From Chthonomonas sp. UBA2362 (GTDB taxonomy: Bacteria > Armatimonadota > Fimbriimonadia > Fimbriimonadales > Fimbriimonadaceae): 64,000 nt of DNA. The stretch spans positions 1-64,000 of the forward strand of contig DDTO01000006.1 in assembly GCA_002344135.1 (NCBI GenBank). Reading direction: 5' to 3'. The notes under the pieces were generated by a model. It made no database searches. It saw nothing but the letters and a program-made list of their open reading frames with translations, and was not told the DNA's origin. This document shows, one piece after another, positions 34,237 to 43,920 of the stretch. A program made the translations under genes and the position numbers. Numbering within the stretch: position 1 is the stretch's first letter; each line of letters begins with the position of its first letter.

Positions 34237-35874
34237 GTGGGCAGGTTCGCGATCGGAGTCGATTTCGGCACGAATTCAGTGCGTGCGGTGGTCGTGGATT
34301 GCGCCGATGGCTTGGCGGTCGGGCAGTGGGTCTACGGCTACCGTTACGGCGAGAATGGTGTGATCCTCGATGCTCGCGACCCGAACCTCGCGCGTCAGGA
34401 CCCACGCGAGTACTCCGAGGGGTTTGCCGCTGCGGTCCGAGGCGCGGTTTCCGATTCTAGGATCGATCCCGGGGCGGTCGTTGGGATCGGCATAGACACG
34501 ACCGCCTCGACCCCTTTGCCGGTCGATGCAAACGGGTTGCCGCTGGCCCTCGACCCCCGATTCGCGGAGAACACCAACGCCTTGGCGTGGCTCTGGAAGG
34601 ACCACACCGCGCATGCAGAGGCGGGGGAGATCACCGACCTCGCCCGGCGACAGGGCCGGCCCTACCTGGCCAAGTGCGGAGGGGCGTATTCGAGCGAGTG
34701 GTTCTGGGCGAAGATTCTTCGCTGCGCGCGGGTTGCGCCGGAGGTCTTCGAGGCGGCGCATTCATGGATCGAGTGCGCGGACTTCGTGCCGGCCTGGGCA
34801 ACAGGGACGCTGGCGAGCCCGGTCCGCGGCATCTGCGCGGCAGGGCACAAGGCGATGTACGGCGACGGCTGGGGCGGTTTGCCGAGCGCAGACTTCCTCG
34901 CGGCGCTGGACCCCCGGCTGGCGACCCTCCGCGGTCGTCTCTACGAGGAGGCGTTGCCCGCCGATCGGATCGCAGGACTTCTCATGCCCGGACCGGCCGG
35001 CGAATGCGGCCTGCCAACGGGGATCCCCGTCGCAGTCGGGGCGATCGACGCCCATCTCGGGGCGGTGGGCAGCGGGGTGCGGCCCGGAGTGCTCGTTAAG
35101 ATCATGGGCACAAGCGCCTGCGACATTTTGGCGACCCCGGGCGCGGACCGCGACATCCCCGGCGTGAGCGGCGTCGTGCCGGGGTCGGTGATTCCCAGCC
35201 TCATCGGCATCGAGGCAGGGCAGAGTGCTGTGGGCGACCTCTTCGACTGGTGGGTTCGCCTCACCGGTCGCTCGCATGAGGACCTTAGCGGGGAAGCCGA
35301 GCGCTTACAGTCCGGCCAAAGCGGCCTGCTCGCGCTCGATTGGAACAACGGCAACCGCTGTGTGCTCGCTGATCCCAATCTCAGCGGCCTGCTTGTCGGG
35401 CAGTCGCTCCATACGACCGCCGGAGAGGTGTACCGGGCGCTCATCGAGGCCACGGCGTTCGGGGCCCTATCCATCATGCGCCGCCTCGAGGAGTACGAGG
35501 TAGAGATCGAGCAGGTCGTGTGCTGTGGCGGCATCGCGGAGAAGAGTCCGCTTACGATGCAGATCTACGCCGACGTCTTCGATCGCCCGATCGCGGTTGC
35601 CGGCTCCCCCCATACTTGCGCCTTGGGTGCAGCGATCTTCGGGTCGGTGGTGGGAGGCGTCTACGCCTCGGTCCAGGAAGCCCAGGCTGCGATGGTGCCG
35701 CCACCCAGCCACACGTATCGACCGCGGCCCGCCGCCGCGAGCACCTACCGAAGGCTCTATGCGATCTATCTGCGGCTGCACGATGCCTTTGGCCAAGGGG
35801 CGACGAACGAGATCGCATCGGTGATGAAGGAACTCATCGCGATCCGTACCGAGACGCGTGCCTGCAGCGACTAG
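34237..35874 (+). CDS. araB: Ribulokinase
   Basis: The product has 545 residues from GTG 34237. An FGGY-kinase fold is visible: IGVDFGTNSVRAVVVD (phosphate loop), GIGIDTTASTPLPVD, KIMGTSACDILATPG, and CCGGIAEKSPLTMQIYADVF near the C-terminus. These fit AraB ribulokinase rather than xylulokinase. It phosphorylates L-ribulose in arabinose use. No araA or araD is adjacent in the window. Its stop is one base from the end of the convergent DUF885 gene. Confidence 0.88.
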   Translation: MGRFAIGVDFGTNSVRAVVVDCADGLAVGQWVYGYRYGENGVILDARDPNLARQDPREYSEGFAAAVRGAVSDSRIDPGAVVGIGIDTTASTPLPVDANGLPLALDPRFAENTNALAWLWKDHTAHAEAGEITDLARRQGRPYLAKCGGAYSSEWFWAKILRCARVAPEVFEAAHSWIECADFVPAWATGTLASPVRGICAAGHKAMYGDGWGGLPSADFLAALDPRLATLRGRLYEEALPADRIAGLLMPGPAGECGLPTGIPVAVGAIDAHLGAVGSGVRPGVLVKIMGTSACDILATPGADRDIPGVSGVVPGSVIPSLIGIEAGQSAVGDLFDWWVRLTGRSHEDLSGEAERLQSGQSGLLALDWNNGNRCVLADPNLSGLLVGQSLHTTAGEVYRALIEATAFGALSIMRRLEEYEVEIEQVVCCGGIAEKSPLTMQIYADVFDRPIAVAGSPHTCALGAAIFGSVVGGVYASVQEAQAAMVPPPSHTYRPRPAAASTYRRLYAIYLRLHDAFGQGATNEIASVMKELIAIRTETRACSD

Positions 35875-35875
35875 C

Positions 35876-37510
35876 TTAGTCGGCGAACCGCCAAGTGCAG
35901 GGCAGGGGGCGGGTAAGCGGGGTGCGCGTCAGGAGGTGCCGCAGTACCTCGATCGGCATTTGGTTTTCCTCTAGGATGGCGTCGTGGAAGTCGCGGTTGG
36001 TCATACGGGCCGAGCCGACAAGTTCGCGATGAAGCGCGCGCATCTGGAGCCCGCCGATCATATACGCCAACTGGTAGAGGGGCGGATAGTCTCCACCAAA
36101 GGAGCGGCGGACCTCGCCTGCGGCGTTGGCGCGCTCGTGGCCGACCCGCTCGACCAAGTAGTCGACGCACTCGTCGGCGCTCATCTCTCCCAAGTGGAAA
36201 CGGAGCGAGAAGACGATGCGGCCGCAGCGGTGCCGGCGCCAGAACAGCATGCCGATGCGCTCTTCGGGGCTTCGAGGGAATCCGAGGTCCCAGAGCAGCA
36301 TCTCCCAATGCAGGGCCCAGCCCTCGATCCAGAAGGGAGTGCCGAAAAGGGCGCGGTGTGGCTTATGACGGGCCAGCATGAACTGCTGGAGGTGGTGGCC
36401 GGGGATCAGTTCGTGCTGGACGGTTGCTCGAGAGAAGTAGCGATTGTTGCCGCGAAGGCTCATGCGTTTCTCGGCGTGGGTCATCCCGGTGGTAGGGAAG
36501 CTGACCATGATCGTCTCGCCGCCGAGGAAGAAGGGGGCGACCTTCTGGCGCTCGGGCGGCATCATCTCCATCCGCCAAGTCTCCTCGCAAAGGGGGGGCA
36601 CGGTCACGAGGTCGTGGGCGCGCAGGAACTCGACGGCCTCCACGGCGAGTCGACGGACGAGTTCGGGCTGGCCGCCGGGGTCCTCATGGAGGTCTTTCAC
36701 GTGTTTGAGGGCGGAACCTGAATCGTCGCCGTACCCCAGCTCACCGGCAGCTCGGACCATCTCCCGGTCGCACCAGGCGAATTCGCGTTCGGCGATCGTG
36801 ATCAGTTCTTCAGGGGAGTAAGGGATTCGCTCGAAGGCGAGTTCGGCAAGCAGGGCCTCGCGCCCGATCGGGCTTCCGATCACGGCGTCGCGATCTTCCG
36901 GATCGATGCCGACGACGTGGCGCTTCAGGACCTTCGAGTACTCGTCGAGCGCCTGATCAGCGGCGGAATAGGGGGTGTCGCACCACCAGGTGAAGAGCGG
37001 GTCGAACTCGTCGTAGAAAGAGTGCCATCGCTTCAGCGCATCTCGCAACGATTCCAGAATCTGCGCGGCTCGGTGCCCGACGTGCGGCTCAGCGACGATC
37101 GCGCCGATCTCGATCCGCTCTCGCTCTGAGTTCGCCACGCGAGAGATGGTGTCCAGGGCATCGGCAGCTTGAGCCGGCAAGGAGGGCTCGAACCGACGTC
37201 GAGTTTCCTCGAGTCCGATGATCGCTTCTGCGAAGGGGAGCAAGCGCAACGCTTCGCGATGCCACTCCGCTTCGATGTCGAGACGTCTCCGTTCGCGGGC
37301 GAGGTGCTCCTCAAGGAGTATTAGATCGACTTGGTCGTCGTAGTCGAGGCTCTCGAAGGAGATGTCAGCGAGGACGCCCTGCCAATCGGCGAACAAGCGA
37401 TCGAGCCGTTCCCGCCGCGAGGGAGACGCTTCGATCGAGTAGAGTCGGTCGAGGGCGCCTCGATCAGCGACGAACGTTTCGATCAGTTGGCGGAGGTCGA
37501 TCTGGGGCAT
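35876..37510 (-). CDS. DUF885-family putative metallopeptidase
   Basis: The product has 544 residues from ATG 37510 (MPQIDLRQLIETFV); the frame is open further upstream as a shadow of the next gene. The family motif HELIPGHHLQ (zinc site HE..GHH) is present, with FWIEGWALHWEMLLWDLGF downstream for the third ligand. DUF885 proteins are long helical zinc peptidases related to M32/M3-type folds, probably secreted or cytosolic. No signal peptide is seen here. The motif is intact. Confidence 0.85.
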   Translation of the reverse strand: MPQIDLRQLIETFVADRGALDRLYSIEASPSRRERLDRLFADWQGVLADISFESLDYDDQVDLILLEEHLARERRRLDIEAEWHREALRLLPFAEAIIGLEETRRRFEPSLPAQAADALDTISRVANSERERIEIGAIVAEPHVGHRAAQILESLRDALKRWHSFYDEFDPLFTWWCDTPYSAADQALDEYSKVLKRHVVGIDPEDRDAVIGSPIGREALLAELAFERIPYSPEELITIAEREFAWCDREMVRAAGELGYGDDSGSALKHVKDLHEDPGGQPELVRRLAVEAVEFLRAHDLVTVPPLCEETWRMEMMPPERQKVAPFFLGGETIMVSFPTTGMTHAEKRMSLRGNNRYFSRATVQHELIPGHHLQQFMLARHKPHRALFGTPFWIEGWALHWEMLLWDLGFPRSPEERIGMLFWRRHRCGRIVFSLRFHLGEMSADECVDYLVERVGHERANAAGEVRRSFGGDYPPLYQLAYMIGGLQMRALHRELVGSARMTNRDFHDAILEENQMPIEVLRHLLTRTPLTRPLPCTWRFAD

Positions 37511-37600
37511 GGTTGGGGCCCGAGAGTACCTGCGAGATTGGATGCGACCTTCGGCCCGTTTGGGTCGGGGCCCGCGCTGCGAGGCCCTAAACTGATCTCT

Positions 37601-38983
37601 ATGGCGAGCCACCCCATGATCGAGAGAACGACCTTTGCCGCGGAGCAGACCAAACAGCACCGAAGGTCCGTGGGCGCGGTGCTCTCCTGTGGATTCGTCT
37701 TCGTGGTGTGCTGCCTGGCGATGAGCGTTGCCGTTACGCCGCTGCTGCTGATCGTGTTCTTCCTGTTCGGAGGGTTCTTGCAGAAGTTCGTGCCGGTGCC
37801 GTTCTTCGATCCGTTCGAGCATTGGTATCAGCACACTTTGGACATCGTGTCCAGGGGTCAGGCGAGCCTTCCGCAGTTGGCGGGCTTCTTCGCCGTCCTC
37901 GTCCTGCCGGGCTTTGCCGCCTTCTTCCTTGCGTCCCTCGCTCTCAAAGCGGGCTTGCGCGGTCCCAGCGCACGCGACTTGGCGTTGGCCCATGGAGCCG
38001 TAGAGGCCGATCTTTCCGATTTCGTTCAGCGTCGCCTCGTGAACGTCGTCGAAGAAATGGCGATCGCCTCGGGCACGCGGGTTCCGGCCGTTCTGCTCGT
38101 CGACACGCAGTCTCCGAATGTGTCGGTCATCGGCGGCCGATCGGGAGATTACGCGGTCCTGGTTTCACGCTCGCTGCTGTCCCAAATGAACAGGGAGACC
38201 ACCCAGGGAGCACTAGCCGGCGCGATCGCCGGCGTCGCCAATGGCGACCTGGCCGTATTGCGGGCGATACAGTCGATCCTCTTTTCCCTGGGGCTGCTCA
38301 CCGCTTGCCTCGACATTCCCTTCATCAAGAGCCAGCGGCAGACTCTTTGGCGATTCGTCAAGCTGGCGTTTACTCTTCCTTCCAAACGCGCCGCGGCCGA
38401 GGTGCTGGAGACGGAGCGAGGGCTCTTGGCCAGCACGTCGCCAGAACTCCTGGGCGAGATGGAGCACTTCTTTTCGGGCTCGGAAACCCAGGTCTGGCTC
38501 AAGAGCCTCGCCGCCTTCGTGGTACTGCCGGTGCTGATCGCCCGGGTCGCCTCCTACCTCATTTTCAGCCTTACGAAGCTGTTCGTCATCGGCCCGCTTC
38601 TTTCGGCAACGTGGAAGACCCGGCGGTATCGAGCCGACGCGACCGCGGTTCAGCTCACGCGGAACCCGACCGGGTTGGGGCAAGCGCTGATCGAGTTCTC
38701 ATCGGGTTGGGCGCCCATTGGCGACGATCCTTGGCTGGAGCTCGCCGCGGTTGCCGGCCCTGACCGGGTCACGAGCGACACGAAGTTCGGCGAGGCGATG
38801 ACCATGGCTTCGACATTCTTCCCCTCGGTGAACAAGCGTATCGGGCTGTTGAAGGCGATGGGCGCGAGCATCGACTACCGGGAGTATCGGGAGGCGAGCA
38901 CCTTGGCTACAATCGGCACAATTCTCGCGGTCATCGTCCCGATCGCGGGAATCATCGGCGCGGTGATCTACCTCTCGAACTAA
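37601..38983 (+). CDS. HtpX/M48-like membrane protein lacking the zinc motif
   Basis: The product has 460 residues from ATG 37601. Two N-terminal membrane segments (FVFVVCCLAMSVAVTPLLLIVF; FFAVLVLPGFAAFFLASLAL) and a body with PNVSVIGGRSGDYAVLVSRSLL follow the M48 layout. Where M48 enzymes have LAHExxHxxNxD, this protein has LAGAIAGVANGD. Both zinc-binding His and the Glu are gone while the flanking residues stay, so peptidase activity is not expected. It may be a scaffold or regulator of membrane quality control. Confidence 0.7.
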   Translation: MASHPMIERTTFAAEQTKQHRRSVGAVLSCGFVFVVCCLAMSVAVTPLLLIVFFLFGGFLQKFVPVPFFDPFEHWYQHTLDIVSRGQASLPQLAGFFAVLVLPGFAAFFLASLALKAGLRGPSARDLALAHGAVEADLSDFVQRRLVNVVEEMAIASGTRVPAVLLVDTQSPNVSVIGGRSGDYAVLVSRSLLSQMNRETTQGALAGAIAGVANGDLAVLRAIQSILFSLGLLTACLDIPFIKSQRQTLWRFVKLAFTLPSKRAAAEVLETERGLLASTSPELLGEMEHFFSGSETQVWLKSLAAFVVLPVLIARVASYLIFSLTKLFVIGPLLSATWKTRRYRADATAVQLTRNPTGLGQALIEFSSGWAPIGDDPWLELAAVAGPDRVTSDTKFGEAMTMASTFFPSVNKRIGLLKAMGASIDYREYREASTLATIGTILAVIVPIAGIIGAVIYLSN

Positions 38984-39014
38984 TGGTGCTTGGTAGCTCG
39001 GTAGAATTCGCCGC

Positions 39015-39881
39015 ATGATCGCTGCCCTTTTCGCAGTTGCTTTGGCTGCCCCCGATCTTCGCATTGCCTACACCGCGCGTTATTACTACCCAGCCGGCGA
39101 TAGGCGGACGAGCGTCGCGCAGGTGTATCTCTGCGACTTGGAGGGCAAGAATCGACGAGCGATCACGGCGGGAACCGTGGAGTGCGCGGCGGTTCGCTGG
39201 ACCAGCGCGAACAGCCTGGCCTGGGTGGTGGCTCGGGGCGCCAAGAGAGAACTTTGGACGACGAAGGTGGGGGGCAAGCCGAGCCGGCTTAAATCAGGAG
39301 CATCGATTTATGCGTTAGAACCGGTCCTGCGCGACTTGCCGGGGGCAGCGTACAGCATCGACGGCAAGGAGTACAGCCTTTCGGGTTCGACCCTTAAGCC
39401 GCTGGCAGCGTCGAAGCCGCAGCCCAAGACGTTCGAGTTTAGTGGGCCGCACGACGCCAAACTCGTGATCGACTGCACCAAGGCAGCGTATGAATGGAGC
39501 CTCACGCAGACTCGATCCGGAGGCAGTCCGATCGTGGAAGAGCACAACGACGACAACTTCACCTTCCAACGCGCCTACCCGCAACAGCCGGACGGATCGG
39601 TATGGGTAGTTGCGTTTATCGGGAACAGCACGAACGGAGGCGCGTGGATCGTTAACCGGTACGACTGGACCAGCGGCAAGCTTCAGCAGGTCGCTTCCGG
39701 CACCGACCTGGACTTTCGACTCGGCCGCGACCTTTGGGCATCGGTGAGCACTCGCGACCTGAGTCCGCTCGGGAAGGGCGAGGTCTGGACGAGCCAAGCG
39801 TTTATCGGCAGCCAGAAGACGGGGAAGCAGACGGCCCTCGGTTCGGGGACCGTCTACTTCACCTCGATCTCGCTTCGCTAG
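39015..39881 (+). CDS. Secreted protein, TolB/propeller-like
   Basis: The product has 288 residues with a short signal (MIAALFAVALAA). RIAYTARYYYPAGDRRTSVA and QVYLCDLEGKNRRAITAG resemble TolB-type propeller blades, which read as D..G...R.iT.g. The rest is beta-rich with no catalytic motif. It probably lies in the periplasm. It begins 31 bases after the M48-like gene and may share its transcript. Confidence 0.6.
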   Translation: MIAALFAVALAAPDLRIAYTARYYYPAGDRRTSVAQVYLCDLEGKNRRAITAGTVECAAVRWTSANSLAWVVARGAKRELWTTKVGGKPSRLKSGASIYALEPVLRDLPGAAYSIDGKEYSLSGSTLKPLAASKPQPKTFEFSGPHDAKLVIDCTKAAYEWSLTQTRSGGSPIVEEHNDDNFTFQRAYPQQPDGSVWVVAFIGNSTNGGAWIVNRYDWTSGKLQQVASGTDLDFRLGRDLWASVSTRDLSPLGKGEVWTSQAFIGSQKTGKQTALGSGTVYFTSISLR

Positions 39882-39892
39882 ACCACTTGAAC

Positions 39893-40618
39893 TTAGCTTT
39901 CTAGCCCGACGAGCCGACGCAGGGAGGCGATCTCCGTCTTCGAAAGGGCTCTGCAGCCACCTGGTGGCAGATCCCGGAGTCGCAGGAAGGCGATTCGGGT
40001 GCGTCGCAGATCCACGACGGGATGGCCGACGGCTTCCCCCATGAGGCGGACCTGGCGGTTTCGGCCTTCGTGGAGGACGAGCGTGAGTCGAGAAGTGCCT
40101 CGCTTCGGGTCGTAGCGGCCTGCCTCGACCTTGGCCGGAGCGGTCTTGCTTCCGTCGACAAAGACCCCCTTTTGGAGTCGAGCGAGGGCCTTGTCGCCGA
40201 CCTCGCCTCGCACAACGGCGACGTACTCCTTCTCCACCCCGTACCTGGGGTGAGTCAGCCGAGCCGCCAGTTCACCGTCGTTCGTGAGAAGGAGAAGCCC
40301 CTCGGAATCCATATCGAGGCGCCCGACAGGCTTGAGGGTCACCCCGAGTTCGGGTACGTAGCGCAAAATGGTAGGGCGATTCTGGGGATCGCGCATAGTG
40401 GTCACTACGCCCTTCGGCTTGTTGAGCAGGATGTAGTGCTTCCGCTGGGGCCTGACGATCTCGCCGTCGACGCGAACTTCGTCTTCTTCACCGACCTTTA
40501 CACCCAATTCGGAGACCATTTCTCCGTTGACCTCGACTCGCCCCGTGCGAATCAAGTCTTCTGCCGCGCGGCGCGAGCAGACGCCGGCGGACGCGATGAA
40601 CTTATGGAGTCGCTCCAT
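39893..40618 (-). CDS. RsuA/RluB-family pseudouridine synthase
   Basis: The product has 241 residues from ATG 40618. An S4 RNA-binding domain (RLHKFIASAGVCSRRAAEDLI) is followed by the synthase domain with VGRLDMDSEGLLLLTNDGEL, where Asp in GRLD is catalytic. LVLHEGRNRQVRLMGEAVGH is the conserved C-terminal segment. It converts uridine to pseudouridine in rRNA; the members RluB, RluE, RluF and RsuA cannot be separated by eye. The gene starts 10 bases after the stop of the membrane-protein gene upstream. Confidence 0.92.
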   Translation of the reverse strand: MERLHKFIASAGVCSRRAAEDLIRTGRVEVNGEMVSELGVKVGEEDEVRVDGEIVRPQRKHYILLNKPKGVVTTMRDPQNRPTILRYVPELGVTLKPVGRLDMDSEGLLLLTNDGELAARLTHPRYGVEKEYVAVVRGEVGDKALARLQKGVFVDGSKTAPAKVEAGRYDPKRGTSRLTLVLHEGRNRQVRLMGEAVGHPVVDLRRTRIAFLRLRDLPPGGCRALSKTEIASLRRLVGLES

Positions 40619-40628
40619 TTGACGAAGG

Positions 40629-41144
40629 CTACTCGCCGTCGCCCCGGGTGACCCCGCCGCTACCGCCATCGTCGTCTCCGCCGCTCCCGCCTCCTGTCGG
40701 CGGCCGACGGGATGGCGCCGCCGAAGCGGGATCGCCCTCGGCAGGCACCGCCTTTTCGGGTGCTGGAGCGAGTTTGGTCGCCTTCTTCCGGCGAACCGGC
40801 TCATCCTCGGATGTTCGTTTCGTCTTGCGCGGATTCGCCTTCGTGACGGTGACCTCGATCTCGGGTTCCTCGAATTTCGATCGCGATCGGGTCGAAGTGT
40901 CGGGGGCCGGCGCCGGTTCGGGTTCGGGCACTTCCACCTTGCTCTTAGCGGCGGTAGAGGCCTTGGGGGTCGCCGCAGATTCGGTCGAAGAAGCGATGGA
41001 CTTGGCCAAGTTACCGAGCCAACCATCCTTGCCCACGCTGGGGCCGACATAGTAGTAACCCACGAGACCGAAAGCGGTCGGGATCAAGATCCAGACCAGC
41101 AGAACGAGGCCTACCTTTCCGAGCACCTTCATGAAGTTTTCCAC
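40629..41144 (-). CDS. Membrane-anchored protein with disordered charged tail
   Basis: The product has 171 residues from GTG 41144; ATG 41132 is an alternative. One N-terminal membrane helix (VGLVLLVWILIPTAFGLVGYYY) is followed by a long Pro/Glu/Lys/Ser-rich tail ending in GGGSGGDDDGGSGG. No domain is recognised. It is upstream of the pseudouridine synthase gene in the same operon. The tail is of low complexity, so similarity searches will be uninformative. Confidence 0.6.
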   Translation of the reverse strand: MENFMKVLGKVGLVLLVWILIPTAFGLVGYYYVGPSVGKDGWLGNLAKSIASSTESAATPKASTAAKSKVEVPEPEPAPAPDTSTRSRSKFEEPEIEVTVTKANPRKTKRTSEDEPVRRKKATKLAPAPEKAVPAEGDPASAAPSRRPPTGGGSGGDDDGGSGGVTRGDGE

Positions 41145-41179
41145 AGCATTGTAGCAGACAGGTAATCTCGAACGACTCG

Positions 41180-42970
41180 ATGGCCGCCGAAATCACTCTC
41201 GACACGCTACGTATCGACGTCGAGAAACTCGAAGCGATTCCCATCGATCTGGCGAATCCGCCTGCCTGTTACCCTCAGAATCCGCTTCGAGGCACCAAAG
41301 AACGCACGACCGTGGAGTCGCGGGTGGCAATCCTCGAGAACCCGAAGATCCGCGTCATGGTCGGGCTGGACCTGGGCGGCCGGCTCTTGGAGATTGCCGA
41401 TAAGCGAACCGGAGTGGCGGTCCTGCCGGCTCCCGCCCGCCTCGATCTCGCTCCGGCGGGTCTTCGAGGCATTCGTTCGGCGCAGGGCGTGCCGCTGACC
41501 GTATTCGGCGGCGATCGACCCAACGCGCTGGGCTCGGTCGAGTTTTCTGTCCGCCCTCCGGACGAGGAAGACGATGCTGCCGAACTGTGGATGTTCGAGA
41601 TTGTCGCGGGGTACGGCATGAGTTGGCATCAGCGGATCACCTTGCCGCGGGATACCGCTGACTTCGAGATCGAACTGAGGTGCGTGAACCGGACCTTCGA
41701 CTACACCGCGGCTAAGCTGAGCTATCAATTCGAGGGATGGCGAGTGGCCTCGCGTAGCCAGACCCCGCCGTTCGAGGAACGGGTGATCCTCTCCTCTCCA
41801 CACGGTGGAGCGCTCGGAATCGCTTTCGATCGTCGAGAGGCCTGGCTCGACGAGAAATCGGAGGAGGTTGCCCTCTGTCTCCATGACGGGCCGTTGACGC
41901 CGCGGCGAGCGATGCGGTCGACGATTCGGCTCTCTCCCATCGGACTTGAGGCCGTACGTGCCTTCACGTCCGAGGCCGCGATGGCATTGGACGGCTCTGC
42001 GGTCACGGTGGCTCTCGCTGGCGAGAGCGGTAAATGCACTCTGTTCCTTCGCACGGCGGGGGGCCAGACCCTGGAGTCAACCGTCGACTTCGGGCAAAGC
42101 GATGTTGCTCGGCTCGATGCGCCATCTGTGCCCGATGCCCTGTTGCTCCGCGGTCCCACCGGTCGAACGCTCGCGGAATGGTCGAAGGAAGAGACCGAAC
42201 CTTTGCCAACGGATTGGCTTCGGTCGGAATCACCGCCTCCGTTCGAACCGGAGGCCACGCTGGCCTCAGCCTTTCGAGAGAGTCCGCCCGATGCCGAGAA
42301 ACTGATTCTCGGCGTGCGCCAAGGCGGCAAGTCCGGGCTCCCCTTCATTGCCGCCGCCGTTTGGGCCGTCGACAGACAGGATTGGGTTCTCGCGAGCCAA
42401 GAACTCGACGAGGCTCTGAGTCATCAAGCCGACGACCCTCTGACCTGGTGGTTCAAAGCCGCCGTCGAACGTCGAGCCGGTGGCCAGGACCAAACGCCGC
42501 TGCTGAATGCCCACTTTCTGGCCCCTCTCGACCCTGCACTGCGCGCGGAGAGCCTGCTTGCGCAGGAGCCGCCGGAAGGTCGGGGCCCGAATCCGCTCCT
42601 GGCCTCGATGGCCGAGAGCCCCGAGCACCTGATCGAGGTCGCTTGCCTTTACCTGGAAGCACGACTCTTCGAAGACGCCCATCGGTGGATCGACGAATCC
42701 CTGCGGCACCGAGATCATCCGATGCTCCACTACCTGCTTGCTTGGGCTTACTTGCGGCGGTCTCGTATGGAGACCGAGGCTGCGGCCGAGATCGCTCGAG
42801 CTCGGAGCGCGCCGCTCGCGCCGCCGATGCCTTGGCGTCCGTTCGAAGCCCTGGTCCTCGAGGAACTCGCGGTACGCTTTCCCGGTGAAGCACGCCTCCA
42901 AGCATTTTTGACTGGGGTGAAGCACGCCCGGTTGGCCATAATCCGAATGGTATGGCCCGAGTGCTCGTAA
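41180..42970 (+). CDS. DUF5107/TPR protein
   Basis: The product has 596 residues. The N-terminal segment ENPKIRVMVGLDLGGRLLEI with ADKRTG follows the DUF5107 pattern (EN..l...vlPelGGRl....dK.tg), a galactose-mutarotase-like sandwich. Residues about 370-590 are helical repeats (LASQELDEALSHQADDPLTW, LEARLFEDAHRWIDESLRHR), TPR-like. DUF5107/TPR proteins occur in carbohydrate contexts; substrate is unknown. There is no signal peptide. Its end overlaps the next gene by 19 bases. Confidence 0.75.
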   Translation: MAAEITLDTLRIDVEKLEAIPIDLANPPACYPQNPLRGTKERTTVESRVAILENPKIRVMVGLDLGGRLLEIADKRTGVAVLPAPARLDLAPAGLRGIRSAQGVPLTVFGGDRPNALGSVEFSVRPPDEEDDAAELWMFEIVAGYGMSWHQRITLPRDTADFEIELRCVNRTFDYTAAKLSYQFEGWRVASRSQTPPFEERVILSSPHGGALGIAFDRREAWLDEKSEEVALCLHDGPLTPRRAMRSTIRLSPIGLEAVRAFTSEAAMALDGSAVTVALAGESGKCTLFLRTAGGQTLESTVDFGQSDVARLDAPSVPDALLLRGPTGRTLAEWSKEETEPLPTDWLRSESPPPFEPEATLASAFRESPPDAEKLILGVRQGGKSGLPFIAAAVWAVDRQDWVLASQELDEALSHQADDPLTWWFKAAVERRAGGQDQTPLLNAHFLAPLDPALRAESLLAQEPPEGRGPNPLLASMAESPEHLIEVACLYLEARLFEDAHRWIDESLRHRDHPMLHYLLAWAYLRRSRMETEAAAEIARARSAPLAPPMPWRPFEALVLEELAVRFPGEARLQAFLTGVKHARLAIIRMVWPECS

Positions 42971-43848
42971 CCGGCGGTGCCGGATTCATTGGCAGCCACC
43001 TCGTCGAAGCGCTCGTCGGCAGCGGGGACGATGTGGTCGTGTTCGATGACCTGAGTACGGGTCGAGCGGATAACTTGGCGCACGTCGCAGGCCAAGTCAC
43101 CTTCATCGTGGAGAGCGTCACCAACTCGCGAGCGGTACGGGAAGCCGTCGAGGGGTGCCAAGCCGTGTTTCATTTGGCGGCGGTCGTCAGCATTCAGAAG
43201 TGCCTCGAGGAGCCCGAGTTTGCCCGTATGGTGAATATCGAGGGTGCGGCCAACGTCTTCGGTGCGGCACGAGCACAAAACGCATCGATGGTGTTTGCTT
43301 CGTCGTCGGCGGTCTATGGCGAGAGTGACGAGCGACCTCGCAAAGAGACCGATCCATGTTTGCCGTGTTCACCGTATGGTGAACACAAGCTCGCCGGTGA
43401 GCAGTTGGCGAAAGGGGGGGTGCCGCTTCGGTTCTTCAACGTCTATGGGCCGCGCCAGAACCCCAAATCCGAGTATGCGGCGGTCATTCCTCGTTTCGTG
43501 GACATGGCCCGGTCCGGCCGACCGCTGACGATCTTCGGCGACGGCCTTCAAAGTCGAGACTTCGTCCATGTGCGGGACGTTGTTCGCGCGCTACGGCTCG
43601 CATCCTGCGCGGAGCGGCACGAGCCTTTTAACGTCGGGGCGGGGAAGTCGTCGACGATCCTCCAATTGGCCGAAATGGTCCAGGGCGCGGTCGGTCAGAG
43701 AGTGCCGGTCGAGCATCGGCCCGCACGCGAGGGGGAGATTCGGCACTCTGCAGCGGACGTGAGCAAGGCAGCCGCGATACTGGGATTCCAGGCGCAAGTG
43801 GACCTCGAGGAAGGACTGGCGACCCTACTCGAGACGGCTGCGGCGTAA
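42952..43848 (+). CDS. NAD-dependent sugar epimerase/dehydratase (GalE-like)
   Basis: The product has 298 residues. The Rossmann motif TGGAGFIGSHL is at residue 7, FDDLSTGRADNL follows, then the catalytic SSSAVYGES and YGEHKLAGEQ (Tyr/Lys). This is an extended SDR, likely UDP-glucose 4-epimerase or a related nucleotide-sugar enzyme; substrate cannot be set from the sequence. It is coupled to the DUF5107 gene upstream by overlap. Confidence 0.9.
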   Translation: MARVLVTGGAGFIGSHLVEALVGSGDDVVVFDDLSTGRADNLAHVAGQVTFIVESVTNSRAVREAVEGCQAVFHLAAVVSIQKCLEEPEFARMVNIEGAANVFGAARAQNASMVFASSSAVYGESDERPRKETDPCLPCSPYGEHKLAGEQLAKGGVPLRFFNVYGPRQNPKSEYAAVIPRFVDMARSGRPLTIFGDGLQSRDFVHVRDVVRALRLASCAERHEPFNVGAGKSSTILQLAEMVQGAVGQRVPVEHRPAREGEIRHSAADVSKAAAILGFQAQVDLEEGLATLLETAAA

Positions 43849-43876
43849 CGGCATCCTTCCGCTTGCAAGAGAGCGG

Positions 43877-43920
43877 GGGCGGCCATCGCCGCCCACGCGT
43901 CGTGGAGCCTAGCGAGGCTC
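43877..43920. terminator. Two hairpins between convergent genes
   Basis: GGGCGGC-CATC-GCCGCCC (43877-43894) and GAGCCT-AGCG-AGGCTC (43905-43920). They lie between the epimerase stop and the stop of the minus-strand secreted protein. Neither has a long T-run. Confidence 0.4.
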
